DNA of 64,000 nt from Terriglobia bacterium (lineage in GTDB: Bacteria; Acidobacteriota; Terriglobia; Bryobacterales; Bryobacteraceae), in the NCBI GenBank assembly GCA_021324615.1, contig JAJPIT010000062.1:25895-89894 (forward strand), given 5' to 3'. The translations under genes and the position numbers were made by a program. This document shows, in pieces, positions 9,681-19,222 of the stretch. A model generated the notes under the pieces. That model was not told the origin of the DNA. It worked only from the letters and a program-made list of their open reading frames with translations, and searched no databases. Numbering within the stretch: position 1 is the stretch's first letter; each line of letters opens with the position of its first letter.

Positions 9681-9761
9681 CACGCCGCGCGTTTCGCTAA
9701 AAACTAAATTTGGCGAATCTGCTTTGACCGCGGCCCGGCCGTTTGCGATAGATTCTTGAGC

Positions 9762-11024
9762 ATGGCCAGTCTGACTCAGGACCGCGCGGCCGCCGCCTCC
9801 GGGATCGCCGCCCATGTCGAGCACGCGCTTCATTCCATCCCGTTCATCGATATTCACACCCACCTGTTCATGCCCGCGCTGGGGCGGCTCGGGCTGTGGG
9901 GCATCGACGAGCTGATCACGTATCACTATCTCGAAGCCGAGCTGTTCCGCTCCTCCACGCTGACTCCGGAAAAATATTTCGCGATGAGCAAACGGGAGAA
10001 AGCCGACGCGATCTGGCAAGCCTTGTTCGTGGAGAATCCTCCGGTATCGGAATCGACCCGCGGCGTCGTCGCCGTGCTCCAGGCCTTCGATCTGCCCACC
10101 TCCTCGCCCGACCTGCGCGAGGCGCGCGCCTTTTTCGCATCGCGGCAACTGGATTCGCACATCGATCACGTCCTGAAGCTCGCCGGCGTCAGCGAGGTGG
10201 TGATGACCAACGATCCTCTGGACCCGGAAGAAGCTCCGCTGTGGGAACACGCCGCCGCAGACCGCCGCTTTCATCCCGTGCTGCGCCTGGACCGCATCCT
10301 GAACAAGTGGCCCGACCATTGGCAGATTCTCCAATCGCAGGGCTACCGCGTGGATGCCGAAGCCTCCGGCGGCGCCATCGCCGAGGTCCGCCGCTTCCTC
10401 GCCGATTGGTGCCGGCGGATGAAGCCGGTCTACATGGCCGTCTCGCTTCCCGATACGTTCCAGTTCCCGGAAAACTCGCTGCGCGGCCGGCTGCTGGCTG
10501 AGGCGGTTCTGCCCGCCTGCCGCGAATTCGATCTGCCGCTGTCCACCATGATCGGCCCGCGCTATCAGGTCAATCCCCGCTTGAAGCTGGCCGGCGACGG
10601 CGTGGGCAAGGCCGATCTCCGCGCGGTGGAGCGCCTGGCCGCCGATTATCCCGAGAATCGATATTTCATCAGCGTCCTCAGCCGCGAAAATCAACACGAG
10701 CTGTGCGTCTACTGCCGCAAATTCGCCAACCTCATGCCCTTCGGATGCTGGTGGTTCCTCAACAACCCCAGCATCGTCGAGGAGATCACGCGGGAGCGCA
10801 TTGAAATGATCGGGACCAGCTTCATCCCCCAGCATAGCGACGCCCGCGTGCTCGAACAGGTGTTTTACAAATGGCGCAACACGCGCCGCACGCTCGCGCC
10901 TATCCTCACCAACGCCTATTCCCTGCTGGCCGAGGACGGGCGGGCCGTCACGGCAGCCGATATCGAACAGGACGTCAGGCGAATGTTCCGGACCAATTTC
11001 GAGCGCTGGATCCGCCGCGCATGA
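9762..11024 (+). CDS. uxaC: Uronate (glucuronate/galacturonate) isomerase family protein
   Basis: The 420-residue protein matches the uronate isomerase branch of the amidohydrolase superfamily, which converts D-galacturonate to D-tagaturonate and D-glucuronate to D-fructuronate in the cytoplasm. Visible motifs are FIDIHTHLFMP near residue 27 (H-x-H metal site), DELITYHYLEAELFR, LSRENQHELCVYCRKFANL, FGCWWFLNNPS and FIPQHSDARVLEQVFYKW near the end, all characteristic. It is somewhat shorter than the usual 460-480 residues. The ATG at 9762 is preferred to a TTG two codons upstream. It overlaps the next gene by an ATGA, indicating translational coupling with the epimerase-like gene and the GH28 gene. 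Confidence 0.88.
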   Translation: MASLTQDRAAAASGIAAHVEHALHSIPFIDIHTHLFMPALGRLGLWGIDELITYHYLEAELFRSSTLTPEKYFAMSKREKADAIWQALFVENPPVSESTRGVVAVLQAFDLPTSSPDLREARAFFASRQLDSHIDHVLKLAGVSEVVMTNDPLDPEEAPLWEHAAADRRFHPVLRLDRILNKWPDHWQILQSQGYRVDAEASGGAIAEVRRFLADWCRRMKPVYMAVSLPDTFQFPENSLRGRLLAEAVLPACREFDLPLSTMIGPRYQVNPRLKLAGDGVGKADLRAVERLAADYPENRYFISVLSRENQHELCVYCRKFANLMPFGCWWFLNNPSIVEEITRERIEMIGTSFIPQHSDARVLEQVFYKWRNTRRTLAPILTNAYSLLAEDGRAVTAADIEQDVRRMFRTNFERWIRRA

Positions 11025-12730
11025 GCACGCCGGCCGCTCTCCACGAGATCGCCGCGATTGAAGCGCAGCTTGCGCGCGGCGATGAAGCATTCCGCGCGGC
11101 GAAGATCCCGGGCGTCTTCACGCGATCGCTGACGCGCCGCGGCGGCGCGGCCTACCTCGCCACTGACGCCGGACTGCTGCAAATCGGCGGATCGCCCAAT
11201 TTCGCGGCTCCGCTGTGGCGTGAAGGCGATCATTATTTATATGCCTTCGGCCCCGCCGATCATGACAACCTCCGGAAATTCGCCGCCGAGATCGACCCTT
11301 CCTTTCTTCCCCGCCCGCAGCGCGATCAGCCCGCGATCGCCGCCGGCAACCGCCATCCGGAAATCAGCCTGCCCGCCGTATTCGAGGCTTTCCAGTCGAT
11401 TCTGGACTCCACCGGCCGCAATCTCGCCTCCACGGTGCAGCTTTCCGCCACGCGCGAGATGGCCACCGAGGAACAGATCGCCGCGCGCGATGGATCGGAC
11501 CCCACCGCGCCGGGGCACACCCGGGTGAGCATCCGTCATCTTTATCACGCCGGGTTATGGGCCGCGATCCGCGCCGGCTATCGACACGGCTATAGCGCCG
11601 AAGCCGATCATTTCATCGTCAGCGGCGCTGACGATCGCGCCATCGCGCGGTCGGTCGAAGCGGTCAAGGAGGCGATCCGCCAGGCGGACGGCTACACCAA
11701 GTTCACTACCGACACTTCGCGCCTCTTCGACCTGCGCGCCGACCCGCGTCATCCGCAGCCCTATTCCGATGCGGAAATCGACGATCTCTTCGCCCGCCGC
11801 CTGACCGCGGAAGAGCGCGCCTGGGTCCTGGACGCGTTCGCGAAGCCGTTCCCCTGCGAGGATCGCGAATATCGCTTCCCGCCCGCCGCCATCCGCCGCC
11901 TGGCCGTGAAGTTCGGCCCCAGCCTGAAGCTCAACGAGGAACTGTTTGACGCGATTTCCCGCGCCAAGCAGGGAGCGCCGTTCGATTTCGAGCCGTCGCT
12001 TGATGAAGCCGAAACGCTGACCACCCCGCTCGAGCTGATCTTCTACATGCACTGGCTGCGCGAGCGCGGCCGGCCGGCGCAGCTCGTCCCCCCCAACTTG
12101 GGCTTCAAAAAGCGCCAGGCCTATCCGGAAACCAGCGCGGAGCTGGAGCGCTACGCCGCGCACAAAATGTGGCCGGAGCTTTCCTCGGTCGCCAGCCCGC
12201 TCACTGAGCTTCAGTCGCGCGTCGCCGCGCTGGCATCGGTGGCGCGCTTTTTCAACGGAACCCTCAGCATTCACTCCGGCAGCGGCAAGCAGCCCGCCGT
12301 GCTGGCCAGTATCGGCGAAGCGACGCGCGGCCGCCTCAACTACAAAATCTCCGGCGAGCTGCAACTGCAATTATTCGATGTGCTCGCCGAGCAGCCGGAA
12401 GGCTCGCCCGAACGCGCTCTGTTTGAGAGGATGGTGGCCGCCTGCGAAAAATTCGCGGCGCGGAACGCCTTTGGCGAAGAAAGCGCCCTCGCCGCGCGGT
12501 ATCATGCCACGCACGGCGCCTCGCTCGGCGACGCATCGCGCGGGCGCGTCGATGGAAACCTGTTTCTGGTGTTCTGGCTCGGCAACATGGTCGGCTGCCG
12601 CGATGAGGATGGCGCGTTCTTCAAGGACAAACTGGACCGCCTGCCCTCCGCAATTGTCGAAGAAACGCGCCGCCGCAATGCCGCTTACATCCGCTGGCTG
12701 GCGGCCCATCTGTTTGGAGACGCCGCTTGA
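11021..12730 (+). CDS. uxaE: Tagaturonate epimerase-like protein (UxaE family)
   Basis: The 569-residue cytosolic protein starts at the ATG of an ATGA overlap with uxaC. Its features fit the tagaturonate epimerase family described from Thermotoga (UxaE), which turns D-tagaturonate into D-fructuronate. Segments supporting this are YTKFTTDTSRLFDLR near residue 227, SPLTELQSRVAALASVARF near 400, and SIHSGSGKQPAVLASIG near 423, typical of this TIM-barrel-like family. Position between uxaC and an exported polygalacturonase strongly supports a uronate role. The family call rests on recalled motifs and context rather than a search, so some doubt remains. Confidence 0.7.
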   Translation: MSTPAALHEIAAIEAQLARGDEAFRAAKIPGVFTRSLTRRGGAAYLATDAGLLQIGGSPNFAAPLWREGDHYLYAFGPADHDNLRKFAAEIDPSFLPRPQRDQPAIAAGNRHPEISLPAVFEAFQSILDSTGRNLASTVQLSATREMATEEQIAARDGSDPTAPGHTRVSIRHLYHAGLWAAIRAGYRHGYSAEADHFIVSGADDRAIARSVEAVKEAIRQADGYTKFTTDTSRLFDLRADPRHPQPYSDAEIDDLFARRLTAEERAWVLDAFAKPFPCEDREYRFPPAAIRRLAVKFGPSLKLNEELFDAISRAKQGAPFDFEPSLDEAETLTTPLELIFYMHWLRERGRPAQLVPPNLGFKKRQAYPETSAELERYAAHKMWPELSSVASPLTELQSRVAALASVARFFNGTLSIHSGSGKQPAVLASIGEATRGRLNYKISGELQLQLFDVLAEQPEGSPERALFERMVAACEKFAARNAFGEESALAARYHATHGASLGDASRGRVDGNLFLVFWLGNMVGCRDEDGAFFKDKLDRLPSAIVEETRRRNAAYIRWLAAHLFGDAA

Positions 12731-12747
12731 GGAGGACTTCGGATTCC

Positions 12748-14070
12748 ATGAACCGCCGGACTTTTCTCGCCGCTTCCGCCGCCGCGATGCTGCCCGCCGC
12801 CGATCCGGAATCGGAGATCCGCGCGCGCATCAAGCCTCCACAGTTCCCCGCGCGGGACTTCGACATCACCCGCTACGGCGCGCGCGGCGACGGACGCACG
12901 CTGGCTTCCGCAAGCATCGCCCGCGCCATCGAGGCTTGCGCCGCCGCGGGCGGCGGGCGCGTCGTCGTCCCGCCCGGCGATTTCCTCACTGGAGCGATTC
13001 ACCTGAAATCCCGCGTCGCGCTGCATCTGGAAAGCGGCGCCACGCTGCGCTTCTCCCGCGATCCCAAACATTATCTGCCCGCCGTGTTCTCGCGTTGGGA
13101 AGGCATCGAGTGCATGAACTACTCGCCCTTCATCTACGCGCTGGACCAGAGCGGCATCGCCATCACCGGCGCCGGCACGCTCGACGGCCAGGCCGATCAC
13201 GAACACTGGTGGGATTGGCGGGACCGCGCGCGCTCCACCGACCGGCCCGCGCTTCAAAAAATGGGCGAGGCGGGAACGCCCGTAAGCGACCGCGTCTTCG
13301 GCGAGGGACACTATCTCCGCCCGCAGTTCATCCAGCCCTATCGCTGCCACGACGTTCTCATCGAAGGCGTCACCATCCGCAATTCGCCGATGTGGGAGAT
13401 TCATCCGGTGCTGTGCCGCAACGTCACCGTGCGCGGCGTGAAAATCGACAGCCACGGCCCCAACAACGACGGCTGCGACCCGGAATCGTGCGCCGACGTG
13501 CTGATCGAGGGCTGCGTTTTTTCCACCGGCGACGATTGCATCGCCATCAAATCCGGCCGCAACTCCGATGGCCGCCGCGTCAACGTGCCTTGTGAAAACC
13601 TCATCGTCGCCGGTTGCCGGATGGAGGATGGCCACGGCGGCGTGAGCATCGGCAGCGAAATTTCCGGCGGCGTCCGCAACGTCTTCGTCCGCAACTGCCG
13701 GATGAGCAGCCCGCGCCTGGAACGCGCGCTGCGGCTGAAAACCAACTCCTACCGCGGCGGCTTCATCGAAAACGTCTCCTTCCGCGGCGTGGAAATCGGC
13801 GAAGTCGCCGCCGACGCGATTCAGATCGATTTTTTCTATGAAGAAGGCGAAGGCGGGCCGTTCCTTCCGGTGGCGCGCAATATCGAAATTCGCGATGTCA
13901 CCTGCGGCCGCGCCAATGACGCGTTAAATCTGCGCGGCTACGCGAGCTCGCCGATCCGCGGCGTGCGCGTCATCGATTGCAAGTTCGACAACGTGAAAAA
14001 GCCGAACCTGATCGAGCACGTCGAAGGCCTGGAACTGCGCAACGTTCTCATCAACGGCAAGCCGGCGTGA
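12748..14070 (+). CDS. Exported glycoside hydrolase family 28 polygalacturonase
   Basis: The 440-residue protein has a Tat signal (MNRRTFLAASAAAMLPAA) followed by the GH28 right-handed beta-helix. Catalytic signatures are all visible: NNDGCDPES (first catalytic Asp, from the usual N-T-D) near residue 237, the two Asp in STGDDCIAIKSG near 258, GHGGVSIGSE near 296, and RALRLKTNS near 326 (R-x-K). Family members hydrolyse pectin or rhamnogalacturonan and release galacturonate. It follows uxaE by 17 bp, with an AGGAGG ribosome site at 12730-12735 overlapping the uxaE stop codon, so it belongs to the same operon. The product is likely periplasmic and feeds galacturonate to UxaC and UxaE. Confidence 0.9.
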   Translation: MNRRTFLAASAAAMLPAADPESEIRARIKPPQFPARDFDITRYGARGDGRTLASASIARAIEACAAAGGGRVVVPPGDFLTGAIHLKSRVALHLESGATLRFSRDPKHYLPAVFSRWEGIECMNYSPFIYALDQSGIAITGAGTLDGQADHEHWWDWRDRARSTDRPALQKMGEAGTPVSDRVFGEGHYLRPQFIQPYRCHDVLIEGVTIRNSPMWEIHPVLCRNVTVRGVKIDSHGPNNDGCDPESCADVLIEGCVFSTGDDCIAIKSGRNSDGRRVNVPCENLIVAGCRMEDGHGGVSIGSEISGGVRNVFVRNCRMSSPRLERALRLKTNSYRGGFIENVSFRGVEIGEVAADAIQIDFFYEEGEGGPFLPVARNIEIRDVTCGRANDALNLRGYASSPIRGVRVIDCKFDNVKKPNLIEHVEGLELRNVLINGKPA

Positions 14071-14083
14071 CCGTCCGCCGCCA

Positions 14084-14518
14084 TCACCAGTCCGAATAGA
14101 GCGAACCATCCAGGCTCTTCTGGTCGGACCCGCTGTGCACGTCCCAAATGCCCGGATCGGTCTGATCCACCGCGGTCAGCGCATCTTCGGTCACGATCCT
14201 CCAAGTGGTGTTGCTGCCGGTGATGGGGTCGTAGGGAATCTCGCGCAGGTAGCCCTGATCCACCAGATCCTGAAGCGTCTGCGGCGCCTTCTTTTTATCG
14301 AAGGTGTACTCGTCGATCACCGTGCGCAGCGTGAACAGATTGTTCTTGAGGATACTCTCCTTGCTGCGGATGAGCGATTTTTGATACAGCGGCACGGCGA
14401 TCGAAACCAGAATGGAGATGATCGCCATCACGATCATCAATTCGATCAGCGTGTAGCCGCGGCCGGCGCGGGTCCGGCGCGGCGCAGGGCCGTTACCACT
14501 GGGAATAAGGAGTTCCAT
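14084..14518 (-). CDS. Type II secretion-like major pseudopilin (GspG-like)
   Basis: The 144-residue protein carries the type IV prepilin signature after a short basic leader: G followed by YTLIELMIVMAIISIL, with Glu at +5 and a 20-residue hydrophobic helix. It ends in a GspG-like C-terminus with Asp-rich, possibly calcium-binding, loops (VDQTDPGIWDVHSGSD) and a terminal DW. A prepilin peptidase would cleave before the Tyr. I choose the ATG at 14518, which overlaps the end of the preceding pseudopilin gene by 26 bp and has GGAG upstream. It lies at the end of a secretin-pseudopilin-pseudopilin operon and stops 13 bp from the convergent GH28 gene. Confidence 0.85.
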   Translation of the reverse strand: MELLIPSGNGPAPRRTRAGRGYTLIELMIVMAIISILVSIAVPLYQKSLIRSKESILKNNLFTLRTVIDEYTFDKKKAPQTLQDLVDQGYLREIPYDPITGSNTTWRIVTEDALTAVDQTDPGIWDVHSGSDQKSLDGSLYSDW

Positions 14519-14954
14519 CGCGCGCTTTCTCCGGACTCTTCGTATAGACGTCGAAGACGTTCTGCCCGCCCCAGCTTTGCGCATCAGGGTCGTCCTGGGT
14601 GCTGTGCAGTCCCCAGTCCTTGCTGTTGGTCATCGGATCGGTGGGAATGCGCCGCAGAAATTTGATCTTCTTTCCTTCCGCCGATTGCAGCAGCTTCACG
14701 CCGTCCACCAGTTGCTGGAGCGACTCCGGATAGCCGTCCGTGCCCAGCTTCACCTCGATCTTACCCTGCGTGGCCGCGTCTTTATAGGCGTCGATCGCGT
14801 CACGGATCTGTTTCAGCGCGTAGCGCAGCTCGCGTTCTTTCTCAATCCGCACGCGATAGCGCGCCAGCGGCACCGCCATTGTCGTCAGCAGAGACAGGAT
14901 CGTGAAGGCCACGATCAACTCCACCAGAGTCAGTCCCTGTTCGCCGCGTTTCAT
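14493..14954 (-). CDS. Type II secretion-like pseudopilin
   Basis: The 153-residue protein begins MKRGEQG followed by LTLVELIVAFTILSLLTT, a canonical prepilin N-terminus with Glu at +5. The body (KQIRDAIDAYKDAA, then DPMTNSKDWGL) resembles GspG-like pseudopilins, including the aromatic end YSQW. It is paralogous to the next gene and would form part of a periplasmic pseudopilus that works with the upstream secretin. It starts 9 bp after the secretin gene ends and overlaps the second pseudopilin gene, so all three are probably one transcription unit. No ATPase, inner-membrane platform or prepilin peptidase gene lies within the window. Confidence 0.83.
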   Translation of the reverse strand: MKRGEQGLTLVELIVAFTILSLLTTMAVPLARYRVRIEKERELRYALKQIRDAIDAYKDAATQGKIEVKLGTDGYPESLQQLVDGVKLLQSAEGKKIKFLRRIPTDPMTNSKDWGLHSTQDDPDAQSWGGQNVFDVYTKSPEKARDGTPYSQW

Positions 14955-14963
14955 ACCCTACCT

Positions 14964-17312
14964 TCACTGTACCGTCACGGTCAGCGACCCCAGGCTGGCC
15001 GGAATCACGCCGCCCTTGGAGTCCTTGAGCGCCGAGGCATCCAGCGTCACCGTGGTCGGACCCTTGGCCACTCCGACAAAGCTCAGCGTCGCCACCACGC
15101 CCGATCCGCTTACCCCGGACGATCCCGGCGGGAGCGTGATCATGATCGTCCCTTCGCCCGTGTCGTTCCGAATATCCTTCGTCGCCGACGGGGTGACGCC
15201 GCCCTGCGCCAGCAGCGCTCCCGGAGCCATATCGTTTAGGCGCAGATGCGCCGGATCGTACTTGACGCGGATCGGCGCGGCCGCAACCAGGCCGTTCGCG
15301 TCACGAACCTCAACCGTCACCGCCAGCGGGCTTCCTTGCGCCACGCTCACCGCGGAAGGCACGAAATCGAGGCGCGGTCCGGAAGCCTGCGTTCCCGGCT
15401 TGGCCGGCTCGGGTGCGGGCGGCGCCGCCGGCTCCGGCGCCGGAGCATAGTACAGCTTCACGTTCTGATCGTTGCCCGCGTAAACGCCGCGGTAGTTCTC
15501 CGCCGTGTAATTCGGCGTCCGCACGATGTGCGGGATGATGGCGATCAGCAGGTCGCTCGATTCCTTATCGGTGTTGGTCGAGCCGCCCAGAATGCCGCCC
15601 AGCACCGGGATGCTGGTGATCCCCGGAATGCCGCTGAGCGAGCGTGAATCCGAAGTCTGCGTCACTCCTCCCAAAATGCTCACTTCGCCGTTGCGCAGCC
15701 GCAGATCGGCGGTGTTCTTGTTTTGCGCGATCACCGGCTGGGAAATGCCCCCGAGGTTGTTGTAGGAGGCGACGCTCGACACGTTCACCTCGACGTGCAT
15801 CGTCACTTCGTCGCTCGAATGAACCGTGGGCTGTATCGTCAGTTCCACTCCGGTATCGATGTAGCTGAACTGCGTGGAAACCAGCGGGCTCACGCCGACC
15901 GTGCCCACGCCCGGCTGATAACTTCCCGTCGCATACGGGATGCGCTGGCCGACTTTCAGATCCGCCTTCATCCCATCGGACATACGCACCGTCGGCGAAT
16001 CGAGCACTCTGGTTTTGCTGTCGGTGAGCATCAGGTTCAACAGCGCGCCGGGAAGCGAAGTGGCCCAATCCCCCGTCCTCAGATGGCCGAGTTGATTCAG
16101 CGCCACTAAGCTGCCGGAGGTCCCGCTCGATCCGGTGGTGCCCGTGGTCGGCGTGGTGGTGGTGCTGGTCGTCGAACCGGTGCCCGTGGCGGTGCCGGTT
16201 CCCGTCGAGCCGGTGGCCGCCGCCACCGGATTGGCCGGCGCGAAGGCCACCGGAAGGCTGAGCCCGCCCGCCCCGCTGGCGTTCACCAGGCTGGCCCCCA
16301 GCGCCTTGGTGCGCGAACTGCTCGCCGACATCACGATCACGTCCACCACCACCTCCGCCTTCGGCTTATCCAGATCGTGAACCAGCTTCTCCGCCAGCGC
16401 CACCGCATCCACCGGCCCCCGCACGACCATCGCCCTCTGCGCGTTGTAGGTGAACACGCGGCGGATGTCGGCCACCGTGCGGATCGCGGTGGCGATCTCC
16501 TGAAATTCCTGCGGGGTGGTCGCATTGGTGATGTAGAACGTCTTCACCACTTCATCGTCGTAATCGCGATGCTTGGTGGGGTTGTCTTCGGTGACGAAAA
16601 TCGCCGTCGCCGAGATCGGCTTCCAGAACGTATGCGTCAGCACCGCCAGATAATTGAACGCCTCCTCCGGCGTCACCGCGGGCATCTCCGCGTTGAAGCC
16701 GCGCGCCGGCGCCGTGTACTGCGAATCGAACAGCACATTCACTCCCGCCAGCTTTCCGACTGTTTCATACAGGACCTTCGGCGGCTGATTGTTCATCTTC
16801 AGCGGGCCGATGCTCCGCAGCACCGGCTTCAACTCCGGCGGGCCTTGAATCGATTCGATGCGCTGCTCGCTTTCGCGCCGCATCCTTTCGGCCGGCGTAA
16901 GCCCCCGCTCCGCCGCCGATTCGCCCGGCTTGGCGGTCTCGATCATCCCCTGCGTGCGCTTGATCTCTTCCACCGCGATCGGGGACGAAGGATCGGCAAT
17001 CAGCGCCTTCTCAAACTCCCCCAGCGCATCCTCCAGCTTGCCCTCCTGCCGCAGCTTCAGCCCGCGATTGACGTGCATCGCCCCGGCTTGAAACCGCGCC
17101 CGCCGCATCGCCATGGTGTACTGCGGATCGTTGGGCTTGAAATCGAGCGCCTGAAGGTAATCCTCCAGCGCGCCGTCCCAGTCCTGCCTGGCCTCCGCCG
17201 CCTGCCCCTGCGCAAACAACTTATCCGCCTTGCTCTTGGCTTCCAGCCTTCCAGCCACCCCGAAAATGACCGCCAAGGCCCCCACGATGATACGTAAATG
17301 GTTCTGCTTCAT
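14964..17312 (-). CDS. Type II/IV secretin with N-terminal TPR and C-terminal cohesin-like domain
   Basis: The 782-residue protein starts [18 protein letters not shown], a signal peptide. Residues about 25-130 form TPR-like helices ([20 protein letters not shown]). Secretin N-domains with an STN-like segment follow (about 170-340), then a Thr/Gly linker encoded at about 16120-16215. The secretin pore domain lies around 460-640, with [19 protein letters not shown] and the signature [18 protein letters not shown]. After a Pro-rich hinge, residues about 660-782 resemble a cohesin module ([35 protein letters not shown]). Secretins form outer-membrane channels for type II secretion or pili. The cohesin tail is unusual compared with E. 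coli GspD but occurs in some environmental secretins. The start gives a good signal peptide. Confidence 0.87.
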   Translation of the reverse strand: MKQNHLRIIVGALAVIFGVAGRLEAKSKADKLFAQGQAAEARQDWDGALEDYLQALDFKPNDPQYTMAMRRARFQAGAMHVNRGLKLRQEGKLEDALGEFEKALIADPSSPIAVEEIKRTQGMIETAKPGESAAERGLTPAERMRRESEQRIESIQGPPELKPVLRSIGPLKMNNQPPKVLYETVGKLAGVNVLFDSQYTAPARGFNAEMPAVTPEEAFNYLAVLTHTFWKPISATAIFVTEDNPTKHRDYDDEVVKTFYITNATTPQEFQEIATAIRTVADIRRVFTYNAQRAMVVRGPVDAVALAEKLVHDLDKPKAEVVVDVIVMSASSSRTKALGASLVNASGAGGLSLPVAFAPANPVAAATGSTGTGTATGTGSTTSTTTTPTTGTTGSSGTSGSLVALNQLGHLRTGDWATSLPGALLNLMLTDSKTRVLDSPTVRMSDGMKADLKVGQRIPYATGSYQPGVGTVGVSPLVSTQFSYIDTGVELTIQPTVHSSDEVTMHVEVNVSSVASYNNLGGISQPVIAQNKNTADLRLRNGEVSILGGVTQTSDSRSLSGIPGITSIPVLGGILGGSTNTDKESSDLLIAIIPHIVRTPNYTAENYRGVYAGNDQNVKLYYAPAPEPAAPPAPEPAKPGTQASGPRLDFVPSAVSVAQGSPLAVTVEVRDANGLVAAAPIRVKYDPAHLRLNDMAPGALLAQGGVTPSATKDIRNDTGEGTIMITLPPGSSGVSGSGVVATLSFVGVAKGPTTVTLDASALKDSKGGVIPASLGSLTVTVQ

Positions 17313-17382
17313 CAGGTTACAAAATCGTGATAAACTGAGGCGAAAGACCTCCGAAAAGACTGACGCGGCGCGGGTTCCAGGC

Positions 17383-17847
17383 GTGGAAGGCAAAATCAAA
17401 ATCCTCAGCGAGAACCGTTCGGCCGGCCATCATTATCACCTCTCGGAACGGACCGAAGCCGGCCTGGTCCTCACCGGCACCGAAGTCAAATCCGCCCGCG
17501 ACGGCAAGGTTCAACTCAAGGAGGCCTTCGCCGAAGTTTCCGGCAACGAGGTCTGGCTGGTGAACGCCCACATCGGCCAGTATTCGCACGGCAACATCAT
17601 GAATCACGAGCCGGCGCGCCGCCGCAAGCTGTTGCTGCATCGCAAGGAAATCGAGAAACTCGCCGGCGCGACCCGGGAAAAAGGCCTGACCCTGGTGCCC
17701 ACCCGGCTTTATCTCAAAAATGGCCTGGTGAAGCTGGAAATCGCCATCGGCCGCGGCAAAAAACTGCACGATAAGCGCGAAGCCGAACGCGAGCGCGAAA
17801 TGAAGCAGGAAGCCCGCGCCGCGCTGCGGCGGCGGGCGCGCCCGTAG
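17383..17847 (+). CDS. smpB: SsrA-binding protein SmpB
   Basis: The 154-residue protein matches SmpB, which binds tmRNA and delivers it to stalled ribosomes for trans-translation. The OB-fold signatures are clear: [20 protein letters not shown] near residue 17, [51 protein letters not shown] and the C-terminal basic tail [18 protein letters not shown]. The start is a GTG with little ribosome-site support; the region upstream reads through but does not resemble SmpB. It diverges from the secretin (71 bp) and is followed 18 bp later by a P450 gene. The tmRNA gene is not in the window. Confidence 0.93.
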   Translation: MEGKIKILSENRSAGHHYHLSERTEAGLVLTGTEVKSARDGKVQLKEAFAEVSGNEVWLVNAHIGQYSHGNIMNHEPARRRKLLLHRKEIEKLAGATREKGLTLVPTRLYLKNGLVKLEIAIGRGKKLHDKREAEREREMKQEARAALRRRARP

Positions 17848-17865
17848 CTATACTGGCAATCGTAG

Positions 17866-19203
17866 GTGATCGCGACCATTCCCAAACCGAGGCCGCCCGC
17901 GCTCAAAGGACGCCCCTGGCTCGGCGTGCTTGGCGATTTCCGCAAAAACCCGCCCGAGTTCCTGCGGAACGCCGCGCGCAGCCACGGCGACCTCGTCTTC
18001 CTGCGCCTGGGACCGCAGCCCGTGTTCCTGGTCAGCAATCCCGATTGGATCCGGGACATTCTGGTCACTCACCAGACCCAGTTCATCAAGAGCCGGATGC
18101 TGGAGCGCGCCAAAGTTCTGCTGGGCGAAGGCTTGCTCACCAGCGAGGGCGAATTTCACAAGCGCCAGCGCCGCCTGGTCCAGCCCGCCTTCCATCGCGA
18201 GCGGCTGATCGGCTATGGCGCCTCCATGGTGGAGGCCGCGGCGCAGTGCCGGCGGCAATGGTCCCACGGCGCCCGCCTGGACATCGCGCGCGAAATGAAC
18301 CGGCTGGCGCTTGCCATCGTCGCCAAAACATTATTCAGCGCCGATGTTTCCTCCGAAGCCGATGAAATCGGCGCCGCGCTGACCGAAGTGCTGGGTCTGT
18401 TTGAAACCGTGCTCCTGCCCTTTTCCGAGTGGCTCGAAAAACTCCCGCTGCCCTCGGTGCGGCGCTTCGAGCGGGCCCGCGCCGTGCTGGACCGCATCAT
18501 CTACCGCCTCATCGCCGCCCGCCGCGCCAGCGGCCGCGATGAAGGCGACCTCTTATCCATGCTGCTGCTGGCGCGAGAGGAGGGCGGCGGCATGGACGAC
18601 AAACAGGTCCGCGACGAGGCCCTCACACTGTTTCTCGCCGGACATGAGACCACCGCCAACGCGCTCACCTGGACCTGGTACCTGCTGTCGCAGCATCCGG
18701 AGATCGAACGCAAATTCCACGCCGAAATCGATGCGCTCGGCGGCCGGCTGCCCGCCTTCGACGATCTGGCCCGTCTGAAATACGTCGAGATGGTCTTCGC
18801 CGAAGCCCTGCGCCTGTTTCCCCCCGCCTGGAGCATCGGCCGCCGCAACTTGGCCGAATATCGCCTGGGCGAGTACTCGATCCCGCCGCGCTCCGTCCTC
18901 CTGATGAGCCCCTACGTCGTCCACCGCGACCCGCGCTGGTATCCCGATCCTCTGCGCTTCGATCCGGACCGCTGGCTGCCGGAAAACGCCGCGCGGCGTC
19001 CCAAATTCTCCTATTTTCCCTTCGGCGGCGGCGCCCGCGTCTGCATCGGCGAACGCTTCGCCTGGATGGAAGGAGTGCTGCTGCTGGCCGTGCTCGCCCA
19101 AAAATGGAAGCTGCGGCTGGAGCCGGATCACCCCGTGGAAACCAAAGCCCTCATCACCCTGCGCCCGAAATACGGCATGCGCATGATCGTGGAGGCCAGA
19201 TAA
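17866..19203 (+). CDS. Cytochrome P450
   Basis: The 445-residue soluble P450 shows the full set of signatures: the I-helix [15 protein letters not shown] near residue 257 (oxygen-activating Thr), the E-x-x-R motif in AEALRLFPP near 322, FDPDRWLPE near 365, and the haem loop [16 protein letters not shown] near 385 with the axial Cys. This arrangement resembles bacterial class I/CYP102- and CYP110-like enzymes that oxidise fatty acids or terpenes. No ferredoxin or reductase gene is adjacent, so redox partners must be elsewhere. The GTG start is 11 nt after a TATACT box. The substrate cannot be told. Confidence 0.93.
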   Translation: MIATIPKPRPPALKGRPWLGVLGDFRKNPPEFLRNAARSHGDLVFLRLGPQPVFLVSNPDWIRDILVTHQTQFIKSRMLERAKVLLGEGLLTSEGEFHKRQRRLVQPAFHRERLIGYGASMVEAAAQCRRQWSHGARLDIAREMNRLALAIVAKTLFSADVSSEADEIGAALTEVLGLFETVLLPFSEWLEKLPLPSVRRFERARAVLDRIIYRLIAARRASGRDEGDLLSMLLLAREEGGGMDDKQVRDEALTLFLAGHETTANALTWTWYLLSQHPEIERKFHAEIDALGGRLPAFDDLARLKYVEMVFAEALRLFPPAWSIGRRNLAEYRLGEYSIPPRSVLLMSPYVVHRDPRWYPDPLRFDPDRWLPENAARRPKFSYFPFGGGARVCIGERFAWMEGVLLLAVLAQKWKLRLEPDHPVETKALITLRPKYGMRMIVEAR

Positions 19204-19222
19204 ATTCCACCCTCCTCCACGC

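Noticed and set aside
16120..16215. GGT/GTG-rich tandem repeat
   Set aside because: It encodes the Thr/Gly linker of the secretin in frame; it is low-complexity coding sequence rather than an independent repeat element.
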